Shown piece after piece: positions 1 to 5,655 of a stretch of 6,450 nucleotides of DNA; the stretch's first letter is position 1, and each line of letters starts with the position of its first letter. Made by a program: the position numbers and the translations under genes. This DNA comes from Chitinophagia bacterium (GTDB lineage: Bacteria; Bacteroidota; Bacteroidia; Chitinophagales; Chitinophagaceae), in contig RGVM01000163.1 of the NCBI GenBank assembly GCA_010027295.1, forward strand, positions 1 through 6,450, read 5' to 3'. The notes beneath the pieces were generated by a model. The model was given only the letters and a program-made list of their open reading frames with translations. It was not told the origin of the DNA and did not search any database.

Positions 1-890
1 AATTTGCTGTAGGCATATACATCCTCAATCTTGGAGAGCGGATGGCTGTGCTTCACATCCTCGGGTCGCCATCCGGTGGGCATGAACCAGATGCGGAGGC
101 GGTCGCGCAGGCTCCGCGTATGCCATGCGTCAAAAATCAGCTGGCGGGCATGCTGGAAGTTGATCTTGATGGGGTTCCAGGTGCGGACGGGGCGTGTGAT
201 GCCGTAGACAGGCGGAACATCGTCAAGCTCCCGCTGGAAAGTGCCGAAGAGCTTGTCCCAGAATATGAAGATCTGGCTGTAGTTCTTGTCGATGTATTGC
301 GGGTTGATGGCGTGGTGGACGCGGTGGTGCGAAGGCGTCACGATGATGTGTTCCAGCCATCCCAGCCGTCCGATGTGCCGCGTGTGGTACCAGAACTGCG
401 CGAAGAGGTGCAGGGGCGCCACGATGCCGATGACTTTTCCCGGCACGCCCAGCAGGGCGGCGGGCAGCAGTAGAAAGGTGAAGATGCGAAAGAATACCGA
501 GATGCTCTGCCGGAGTGCGCAGGCCAGGTTGAACTCCTCGCTGCTGTGGTGGATGATATGGTTGTTCCAGAAGAGGTTGTACTGGTGCGCGATGCGGTGC
601 GTCCAATAGCCCGAAAAATCGAGCACCATGAAGGCGATGAAATAGGTCCAGAAGCCGGAATCGATATGCGTCAGTGCCAGGTGCTCCACCATCCATCCGT
701 ATGACAGGACGACGACCGTGAGCCCCATCATGTCCTTCGTCACCATCGTCGATCCCGAGCTCAGGCTGGAGATCAGGTCCAGGTTGCGGAATGTCACCTG
801 GCCCTTGTACCAGCCATAGGCCATTTCGATCAGCACCAGGACCAGGAAGGCGGGTATGGCGATGAGGAGGAGCTTGCCGTAGGTTTCCAT
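1..890 (-). CDS. Sterol desaturase / fatty acid hydroxylase family protein (3' end outside window)
   Basis: The minus strand is open from an ATG at 890 to the window edge, giving 296 residues without a stop. Seen: a hydrophobic N-terminal segment (about 6-22), further hydrophobic stretches (about 55-70, 80-93 and 133-160), and the family's histidine clusters: H98/H102 in WTHRIAH, H111/H114/H115 in HIIHH, and H189/H192/H193 in SHHRVHH, with H161 and H169 between. This HX3H-HX2HH-HX2HH pattern is known to bind a di-iron centre in integral-membrane oxygenases such as sterol desaturases, fatty acid hydroxylases and alkylglycerol monooxygenase. The product is inferred to be an inner-membrane lipid hydroxylase; the substrate cannot be read from sequence. 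No other in-frame ATG lies just upstream and there is no clear Shine-Dalgarno, so the 890 start is the simplest choice. It is divergent from the RAYT gene and shows no functional link to it. Confidence 0.9.
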   Translation of the reverse strand, partial: METYGKLLLIAIPAFLVLVLIEMAYGWYKGQVTFRNLDLISSLSSGSTMVTKDMMGLTVVVLSYGWMVEHLALTHIDSGFWTYFIAFMVLDFSGYWTHRIAHQYNLFWNNHIIHHSSEEFNLACALRQSISVFFRIFTFLLLPAALLGVPGKVIGIVAPLHLFAQFWYHTRHIGRLGWLEHIIVTPSHHRVHHAINPQYIDKNYSQIFIFWDKLFGTFQRELDDVPPVYGITRPVRTWNPIKINFQHARQLIFDAWHTRSLRDRLRIWFMPTGWRPEDVKHSHPLSKIEDVYAYSK

Positions 891-906
891 GTTGAGAATA
901 TGAGTG

Positions 907-943
907 GTCCGGAATCCGTAACCGGACGTGACAAGATCACATG
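907..943. promoter_or_regulatory. Inverted repeats in the divergent intergenic region
   Basis: Two small dyads lie between the hydroxylase ATG and its putative promoter. GTCCGG (907-912) and CCGGAC (922-927) are perfect 6-bp arms with a 9-bp spacer. GTGA (928-931) and TCAC (937-940) form a second dyad; read on the minus strand it is TGTGA-N5-TCACG, resembling but not matching a CRP/FNR half-site pair, whose usual spacer is 6. Either could be an operator or a leader hairpin. No regulator gene is visible nearby, so this stays tentative. Confidence 0.25.
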
Positions 944-950
944 AGTCGGG

Positions 951-958
951 TAAAAATA
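951..958 (-). promoter_or_regulatory. Possible Bacteroidota-type -7 element for the hydroxylase gene
   Basis: Read on the minus strand this is TATTTTTA, one base from the Bacteroidota -7 consensus TAnnTTTG. It lies about 60 bp upstream of the ATG at 890. A T-rich CTTTTT tract lies roughly 16 bp further upstream (about 970-978), a poor match in sequence and spacing to the -33 TTTG box. This is a weak prediction based only on pattern and position. Confidence 0.2.
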
Positions 959-1023
959 GCGCATTGGCATGGAAAAAGAGCCCCGTCCGACCGTCATTCC
1001 CACCGGGAACGCTCTCCTCTCCA

Positions 1024-1695
1024 ATGGAACTTGCGGGAAAAATGGAAGCAGGAAGCATCTACCACGTCTTCAACCATGCCAACGGCTGGGAGGACATCTT
1101 CGCCGAGGAGCGCAACTATCATCATTTCATGGGCGGACTGTTCCGGCGGGTGAGTCCCGCCGTCGACCTGCACGCCTGGTGTCTGATGCCGAACCACTTC
1201 CACCTGGCGGTAGGCATCCCGGAACTGCCGGAGATCGTCCGGCGCGATACGAGTTTCGAAGGACTGACGGAGGAAGAGGTGACGAGGAGGATCTCGAAGT
1301 CGTTTGCAAACTGCTGCAGCAGCTATACATTATCTTTCAACAAGATGCATAAGCGTATGGGGAGTCTTTTTCGTCCAAACCTGAAATGGAAGCCGTTGGA
1401 TGACGATTTCTCGCTTTGCAAGCTGGTTCATTATATCCATGCAAACCCCGTGCATCATGGGTTTGTACAAAGAATGGAAGATTGGCCTCACAGTTCATTC
1501 CAACGATTTGTATCCATGCCAGAGTCGATGAGGAGCAGGAATACTGTTCTCAAATCCTTCGGCGGTCACCAGGGATTCATGAGATATCACGAGCAACCCA
1601 TCGAGATCAGACACGCGGATATGGCTTCCGAAAGGAACTTCCTGAAAATGCTGACTCGTAAAAAATCGAGAGCACTGCTTTCCAAATCGGAATAA
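1024..1695 (+). CDS. REP-associated tyrosine transposase (RAYT, Y1/HUH family)
   Basis: A 223-residue protein of the transposase IS200-like (Y1_Tnp) fold. Seen: N-terminal SIYHVFNHANG (about 11-21), the HUH metal-binding motif in MPNHFHL (H58, H60), the likely catalytic tyrosine Y101 in SYTLSFNK, then a GSLFR segment and YIHANPVHHGF (about 137-147), all typical of RAYTs. Such enzymes nick single-stranded DNA at REP hairpins through a 5'-phosphotyrosine link, and are usually single-copy and domesticated rather than part of an IS. Two tandem REP-like palindromic elements directly behind the gene support this role. Start: the same frame opens at 928, but family members begin a few residues before YH, so 1024 or 1042 fits best; the 928-1023 extension looks noncoding. 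GC falls from about 59% (1021-1320) to about 45% (1321-1680) by hand count, suggesting foreign or relaxed composition. All catalytic residues seem intact. Confidence 0.88.
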   Translation: MELAGKMEAGSIYHVFNHANGWEDIFAEERNYHHFMGGLFRRVSPAVDLHAWCLMPNHFHLAVGIPELPEIVRRDTSFEGLTEEEVTRRISKSFANCCSSYTLSFNKMHKRMGSLFRPNLKWKPLDDDFSLCKLVHYIHANPVHHGFVQRMEDWPHSSFQRFVSMPESMRSRNTVLKSFGGHQGFMRYHEQPIEIRHADMASERNFLKMLTRKKSRALLSKSE

Positions 1696-1706
1696 TCCAA
1701 ACTTCA

Positions 1707-1777
1707 GGTTTTGAGAACCCCACCCAGTTCTCAAAACCCCTGTATGTCCTCAGAACTGGGGGGGAGTTCTCGGAACC
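1707..1777. repeat. REPIN-like palindromic element, copy A
   Basis: Contains a perfect 12-bp hairpin, GGTTTTGAGAAC (1707-1718) with GTTCTCAAAACC (1727-1738) and an 8-nt loop, followed by a second hairpin AGAACT (1752-1757) / AGTTCT (1765-1770) with a loop of seven G. The second half is a degenerate reverse complement of the first, so the unit is two inverted REP-like halves. The outermost arms (1707-1718 and 1766-1777) pair over all 12 positions if two G-U wobbles are allowed. Placement 11 bp behind a RAYT gene supports a REPIN identity. No T-tract follows, so it is not an obvious intrinsic terminator. Confidence 0.8.
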
Positions 1778-1783
1778 CACCAC

Positions 1784-1853
1784 GGTTTTGAGAACCCCAC
1801 CCGGTTCTCAAAACCACCATATGTCCTCAGAACTGGGGGGAGTTCTCAAAACC
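1784..1853. repeat. REPIN-like palindromic element, copy B
   Basis: A direct repeat of copy A with a 77-bp period. Seen: a perfect 13-bp hairpin GGTTTTGAGAACC (1784-1796) / GGTTCTCAAAACC (1803-1815) with a 6-nt loop, the shared TATGTCCTCAGAACT block (1820-1834), a loop of six G, and AGTTCTCAAAACC (1841-1853). The outer arms 1784-1795 and 1842-1853 are perfectly complementary over 12 bp. Differences from copy A are few: the G-run is one shorter, one stem base pair is added, and the 3' arm has AA where A has GG. Probably made by tandem duplication or by successive RAYT-dependent events. Confidence 0.8.
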
Positions 1854-1911
1854 GCTTGATATTCCTGATCACGTGAGCTGGAAAAGTCCGCTTTGGTGGT
1901 AGATTTATGCC
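1854..1911 (+). promoter_or_regulatory. Short leader region before the epimerase gene
   Basis: This 58-bp stretch separates the repeats from the epimerase ATG at 1912. It holds the perfect 8-bp palindrome TCACGTGA (1869-1876) and TAGATTTA (1900-1907), one base from the -7 consensus TAnnTTTG. The latter lies only 4 bp before the ATG and would imply a leaderless transcript, and no matching -33 box is seen at the usual spacing. The palindrome is the more plausible regulatory site. No Shine-Dalgarno is visible. Confidence 0.2.
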
Positions 1912-2961
1912 ATGAGATCAGATCCATTACCGTACGATGCAAGCGCGTCGGCGCCGTTATCCGGCCACCTATTCGAGTGCATCGACGCCCACACCTGCGG
2001 CAACCCCGTACGACTGGTGGCGCGGGGCGGACCGGAGCTAGAGGGAGCCGACATGAGCGCCAAGCGCCAGCATTTCATGAGGGAATACGACTGGATCCGG
2101 AAAGGACTTATGTTCGAGCCGCGCGGGCACGACATGATGAGCGGCAGCATCCTGTACCCACCCCACGACCCTGAGAACGACTTCGCCGTACTCTTCATCG
2201 AGACCAGCGGCTGCCTGCCCATGTGCGGGCACGGCACCATCGGCACGGTGACGATCGCCGTGGAGAAGGGAATCGTACAACCCAGGACCCCTGGCCGACT
2301 CCGCATGGAGGCGCCCGCAGGGAGGGTGGACATCGAATTCACGGAATCGGAAGGAAGGGTGCGCTCCGTGAAACTGACCAATGTCCCCTCCTTCCTGGCG
2401 GCGGAGGAACTGTACGTCGACAGTACAGACCTGGGGGAATTGCGGATCGATGTCGCCTACGGCGGGAACTTCTACGCCATCGTCGACGTGCAGGAGAACT
2501 TCCCCGGACTCGAGCACTTCCCCGCCGACCGACTGGTGAGCATGGCCAGGGAACTCCGTGACCGCATCAACGAACGATACACTTTCGTACATCCCGAAAA
2601 CGCGACCATCCGCGACTGCAGCCACATCCTGTGGACGGGCACGGTCATCGACCCGCGGTCGACCGCCCGAAACGCGGTCTTCTACGGAGACAAGGCCATC
2701 GACCGCTCCCCCTGCGGCACCGGCACCTCGGCCCGCATGGCACAGTGGTACGCCAAGGGCAGGCTCCGCAAAGGCGAGCCCTTCATCCACGAGAGCATCA
2801 TCGGCAGCACTTTCACCGGACGGATCGAATCGGTCATGAGCATCGACGGACGTCCCGCCATCCGACCCTCCATCGAGGGCTGGGCACGCATCACCGGACT
2901 CAACACCCTCTCCATCGACCCGGACGACGACCCCTACGCCCACGGATTCCAGGTCATCTGA
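1912..2961 (+). CDS. Proline racemase family protein, probable 4-hydroxyproline 2-epimerase
   Basis: A 349-residue cytosolic protein, about the usual length for the family. Seen: an N-terminal IDAHTCGNPVRLV block (about 24-36), the first catalytic motif MCGHGTIG with C105, and the second, DRSPCGTGTSA, with C268. Enzymes of this family use the two cysteines as opposing acid and base at C-alpha; trans-3-hydroxy-L-proline dehydratases carry Thr at the second site, so both Cys argue for a racemase/epimerase. Conversion of trans-4-hydroxy-L-proline to cis-4-hydroxy-D-proline is inferred mainly from context, since an FAD D-amino-acid dehydrogenase lies downstream on the same strand. Proline racemase is the alternative. 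The ATG at 1912 is the only plausible start: conserved sequence begins near residue 20 and no other ATG, GTG or TTG is seen between. The N-terminus is about 15 residues longer than strictly needed. It is followed by the YciI gene after 18 bp, suggesting an operon. Confidence 0.9.
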   Translation: MRSDPLPYDASASAPLSGHLFECIDAHTCGNPVRLVARGGPELEGADMSAKRQHFMREYDWIRKGLMFEPRGHDMMSGSILYPPHDPENDFAVLFIETSGCLPMCGHGTIGTVTIAVEKGIVQPRTPGRLRMEAPAGRVDIEFTESEGRVRSVKLTNVPSFLAAEELYVDSTDLGELRIDVAYGGNFYAIVDVQENFPGLEHFPADRLVSMARELRDRINERYTFVHPENATIRDCSHILWTGTVIDPRSTARNAVFYGDKAIDRSPCGTGTSARMAQWYAKGRLRKGEPFIHESIIGSTFTGRIESVMSIDGRPAIRPSIEGWARITGLNTLSIDPDDDPYAHGFQVI

Positions 2962-2979
2962 TCCCAAAAGCAACTCACC

Positions 2980-3270
2980 ATGAAGCAGTATGTCATCATC
3001 TCCCACGACGGCCGCGACGAGGGCGCCCCGGAACGCAGGATGGCCACCCGCCCCCGCCACCTCGACGGCGCCCGCAAACTCAAATCGGAGGGCCGCTACG
3101 TCATGGGCGGCGCCATCCTCGACGACGAGGGGAAAATGAAGGGCTCCGTCATGATCCTCCAATTCGAGACGGAGGAGGACTTCCGGGAATGGTATGCGAA
3201 CGAACCCTACATCACGGAAGGCGTCTGGAAAAGCATCGAAGTGAAGCCCTTCCGAGTGGCGGAGGTATGA
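2980..3270 (+). CDS. YciI family (YCII-related domain) small protein
   Basis: A 96-residue protein forming one YCII-related, ferredoxin-like alpha/beta domain. Seen: an opening strand KQYVIISHDG, RPRHLDGARKLKSEGRYVMGG (about 24-44) with the conserved His at 27 and the family's glycine-rich turn, a G-K-M-K-G-S strand (about 51-56), then EEDFREWYANEPYITEGVW (about 65-83), where EPY stands in place of the usual DPF/DPY. YciI-like proteins are small dimers or multimers with a putative His/Asp site; one relative (TftG) is a dehydrochlorinase, but most have no known reaction. The 18-bp gap after the epimerase points to co-transcription and a part in, or protection from, hydroxyproline intermediates. 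That link is inference. The ATG at 2980 fits the family N-terminus exactly. Confidence 0.85.
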   Translation: MKQYVIISHDGRDEGAPERRMATRPRHLDGARKLKSEGRYVMGGAILDDEGKMKGSVMILQFETEEDFREWYANEPYITEGVWKSIEVKPFRVAEV

Positions 3271-3520
3271 TGTCGCATCCCCTTTGCGATCGGATGCACA
3301 TGTGCCCTCATGCGTTGCACACCATCCACTGCAAGGGAATGGATGGACATCATGCCCGCTACCACTGATGATGGGCGGATGCCCAATCCCGAGGTATGTA
3401 CATCATGGACATAGGTCGAGATAGATGTCCCCTTCCCAGCAGTTCGCCCGTCCGGACAAGATGAGTGGCAACCTTCCAAGCCGGCATCTTTGTACATTCA
3501 CAGGAACACAAACAATCCTC
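3271..3520. other. Intergenic region rich in short inverted repeats
   Basis: These 250 bp hold no convincing gene. They contain a run of small dyads: GCATCC (3275-3280)/GGATGC (3292-3297); the perfect 10-bp palindrome GCACATGTGC (3296-3305); CCATCC (3322-3327)/GGATGG (3341-3346); CATCAT (3348-3353)/ATGATG (3368-3373); TGGGC (3372-3376)/GCCCA (3381-3385); and TATGT (3395-3399)/ACATA (3409-3413). None is followed by a T-tract, so no standard terminator is evident. The region may hold operators for the GH127 gene or structured RNA behind the yciI-like gene. The glycosidase probably has its own promoter here. Confidence 0.4.
3485..3492 (+). promoter_or_regulatory. Possible -7 promoter element for the GH127 gene
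   Basis: CATCTTTG differs at one position from the Bacteroidota -7 consensus TAnnTTTG and sits 28 bp before the ATG at 3521. It would give a short A-rich leader (about 3500-3520), typical of this phylum. No good TTTG box is seen at -33, so confidence is low. The 250-bp gap after the previous gene makes a promoter in this area reasonable. Confidence 0.25.
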
Positions 3521-5548
3521 ATGGCTTTTCATAAGACCGTTCAGAAGCGGCGTCAGTCGTGCCTCCTACACATGGCCTTCCGCGCCGCCCTCGCCATCTC
3601 GACGACACTCGCCATACCCCTAGGCCAGACAATCGCTCAAACGGGGCTCCGGAAGCTGCAGCCCGTCAGCTTCTCCCAGGTGGAGGTCACAGACGCCTTC
3701 TGGAAGCCCAAGATCGACAAAGTGGCCACCAAGACCCTGGAAGCCTGCATCCAACAGACCGAATTGAAGACGGGCCGTATCCGGAACTTCGAGAAAGTGG
3801 CACGTGGCAAGGGCGAGAAGCACGAAGGCATCTTCTACGACGACAGCGACGTCTTCAAGGCCCTCGAGGCGATGGCCTATTCCCTCAAGACGCATCCTAG
3901 CTCCGACATGGAGCGGAAGTGCGACGAATGGATCGACAAGATCGCCGCCGCACAGCAGCCCGACGGCTACCTCAACACCTTCTACACGCTCACCGGACTC
4001 GAGAAGCGCTACTCCGACATGAGCATGCACGAGGACTACAACAACGGTCACCTCATCGAGGCGGCCGTCGCCTACTTCAACGCCACCGGCAAGCGCAAAC
4101 TCCTCGACGTCGCCATCCGCTGGGCCGACCATTTCGACTCGATCTTCGGGCCCGGCAAAAGACACTGGGTGACCGGCCATCAGGAACTCGAACTGGCACT
4201 GGTGAAACTCTTCCGCACGACCTCCGACCGCAGATACCTCAAGCTGGCCGACTGGCTGCTGTCGGAACGGGGCCACGGACACGCCAAGGGTTACACCTGG
4301 ACCGACTGGAAGGACACCGCGTACGCGCAGGACGCCGTACCCGTGAAGGACCAGCGCGAGATCACCGGACACGCCGTACGCGCCATGTACCTCTATACCG
4401 GAGCGGCCGACGTGGCCGCCGAAACCGGGGACGCCGACTACCTGACAGCCATGCGCAGGGTATGGGAGGATGTCGTCTTCCGGAACATGTACGTCACCGG
4501 CGGCATCGGCTCGGCCGGCAGCAACGAAGGCTTCACGCGCGACTACGACCTCCCCAACGAACAAGCCTACTGCGAGACCTGCGCCTCGGTGGGGATGGTC
4601 TTCTGGAACCATCGCATGAACGGCCTCACCGGCCGCTCCGAGTATATCGACATCCTGGAGCGGAGCCTCTACAACGGAGCGCTCGACGGCCTCAGCCTCA
4701 GCGGCGACCGCTTCTTCTACGGCAACCCCCTCGCCTCGCGCGGACAGCACCAGCGACGCGAATGGTTCGGCACGGCCTGCTGCCCCTCCAACATCGCCAG
4801 GCTCGTGGCATCCCTCGGCGACTACGTCTACGCCACCACCCCCGAGGGCATCGCCGTGAATCTATTCGTCGGCAGCCGCACCGCCTTCACCAGGGGAGGT
4901 GTCCGCATCGGCGTTCAGATGGAGACAGGCTACCCATGGGACGGCAGAGTGGCCCTCACCCTCGACCCCGCCGAGAAGTCACGCTTCAAGCTTGCAGTAC
5001 GCATCCCCGGCTGGCTGACGGGAAAGCCCGTGCCCGGCGACCTCTACACCCCCGCCTCCGGCCAGTCCGCCGGACCCGCACCCGTTTTCCGTGTCAACGG
5101 CAAGCCCGTAGCCCACACCTTGCAGGACGGCTATGCCCTCATCGAGAACACCTGGAAGAAAGGCGACCGGGTTGAATGGGCCTTCGAGATGCCCGTCACC
5201 CGCCTCGTCTCGCGCGACGAACTGAAACCCAACCAAGGGAGGGTGGCCATCCAGCGGGGCCCGCTCGTGTACTGCGTGGAAGGCACCGACAACGAAGGAC
5301 ATGCCTGGAACCTCGTCGTACCGGAGAACACGGCCTTCGACACCGCATCCCTGCACATCGCCGACGAAAGGGTGACGACCGTCACTGCCAATGTACCCGT
5401 GCTGACGATCGCCCCCGACGGCCAGTCCGCCCAGACGGAGATCCGCCGGATGACGGCCATCCCCTACTACGCGTGGGCGAACCGCGGGAAGACGGAGATG
5501 CAGGTATGGCTTCCGACCGCGATCCGCGAAATCAAGATCAACTACTGA
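3521..5548 (+). CDS. Exported GH127 family beta-L-arabinofuranosidase (DUF1680)
   Basis: A 675-residue glycoside hydrolase with an N-terminal signal peptide: basic start with KRR, hydrophobic core about 18-34, likely cleavage after TIA near residue 39. No lipobox Cys is present, so it is periplasmic or secreted rather than a lipoprotein. The (alpha/alpha) barrel spans about 50-440 and beta-sandwich domains about 440-675. Seen: GSNEGF with E336, YCETC with E352 and C354, and ACCPSN with C420/C421. These match the arrangement in the GH127 enzyme HypBA1, where Glu/Cys/Cys/Cys bind zinc, the first Cys of the CC pair is the nucleophile and the upstream Glu is the proposed acid/base. RGPLVYCVEG near 585 is another family signature. 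Known substrates are beta-L-arabinofuranosides, including hydroxyproline-linked ones; other GH127 members act on different sugars of pectin. The frame opens at 3425, but 3521 gives a proper signal peptide; 3572 is an alternative. It lies between epimerase and dehydrogenase genes. Confidence 0.9.
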   Translation: MAFHKTVQKRRQSCLLHMAFRAALAISTTLAIPLGQTIAQTGLRKLQPVSFSQVEVTDAFWKPKIDKVATKTLEACIQQTELKTGRIRNFEKVARGKGEKHEGIFYDDSDVFKALEAMAYSLKTHPSSDMERKCDEWIDKIAAAQQPDGYLNTFYTLTGLEKRYSDMSMHEDYNNGHLIEAAVAYFNATGKRKLLDVAIRWADHFDSIFGPGKRHWVTGHQELELALVKLFRTTSDRRYLKLADWLLSERGHGHAKGYTWTDWKDTAYAQDAVPVKDQREITGHAVRAMYLYTGAADVAAETGDADYLTAMRRVWEDVVFRNMYVTGGIGSAGSNEGFTRDYDLPNEQAYCETCASVGMVFWNHRMNGLTGRSEYIDILERSLYNGALDGLSLSGDRFFYGNPLASRGQHQRREWFGTACCPSNIARLVASLGDYVYATTPEGIAVNLFVGSRTAFTRGGVRIGVQMETGYPWDGRVALTLDPAEKSRFKLAVRIPGWLTGKPVPGDLYTPASGQSAGPAPVFRVNGKPVAHTLQDGYALIENTWKKGDRVEWAFEMPVTRLVSRDELKPNQGRVAIQRGPLVYCVEGTDNEGHAWNLVVPENTAFDTASLHIADERVTTVTANVPVLTIAPDGQSAQTEIRRMTAIPYYAWANRGKTEMQVWLPTAIREIKINY

Positions 5549-5655
5549 CGCCTGCCGCATCCCCTGATTCCGGCTCTTGCGGAAAGGCTGCCACCCAGCG
5601 CCTCCCGAGGCCGAAAAGTGGCTACCTTGTGCGCCCAAAAAAAGACTGAAGGAAC
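5549..5655 (+). other. Intergenic region between GH127 and dehydrogenase genes
   Basis: These 107 bp carry a weak hairpin, TTCCG (5568-5572)/CGGAA (5580-5584) with a 7-nt loop and no T-tract, and TACCTTG (5623-5629), a partial match to the -7 consensus TAnnTTTG placed 27 bp before the next ATG. A GAAGGA motif (5648-5653) resembles a Shine-Dalgarno but lies only 2 bp from the ATG, too close for normal function. Whether the dehydrogenase has its own promoter is undecided. Confidence 0.25.

Noticed and set aside
223..696. 157-aa minus-strand frame within the hydroxylase gene
   Set aside because: It is in a different frame from the one with the three histidine boxes and hydrophobic segments, and shows Arg/His/Pro-rich shadow composition.
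928..1023. 32-residue N-terminal extension of the RAYT frame from the ATG at 928
   Set aside because: The extension lacks resemblance to the family, whose members start a few residues before the YH motif, and it would overlap the divergent regulatory region.
1707..1738. Strong hairpin considered as an intrinsic terminator of the RAYT gene
   Set aside because: The stem is not followed by a T-tract on either strand, and the same structure recurs in inverted and tandem form, which fits a repeat element better. It may still slow transcription.
1707..1853. Two-repeat array considered as a CRISPR
   Set aside because: Only two copies exist, the whole 77-bp period is repeated rather than alternating with unique spacers, and a RAYT gene rather than cas genes lies beside it.
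2038..3162. Long minus-strand open frame (374 aa) opposite the epimerase and yciI-like genes
   Set aside because: It is antisense to two genes with clear family motifs, and its translation is low in complexity and rich in G, A, V and D without recognisable domains. Long antisense frames are usual in GC-rich DNA.
3620..4750. Long minus-strand open frame (376 aa) opposite the GH127 gene
   Set aside because: It lies fully inside the GH127 gene and has valine- and glutamate-rich composition with no motif. It is best explained by GC-biased codon use on the sense strand.
3919..5175. 418-aa plus-strand frame inside the GH127 gene
   Set aside because: It is an out-of-frame translation, very rich in Arg, with no domain, while the overlapping frame carries the GH127 catalytic and zinc-binding residues.
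5648..5653. GAAGGA as a Shine-Dalgarno for the dehydrogenase
   Set aside because: Only 2 bp separate it from the ATG, too close for ribosome pairing, and other genes in the window lack such motifs.
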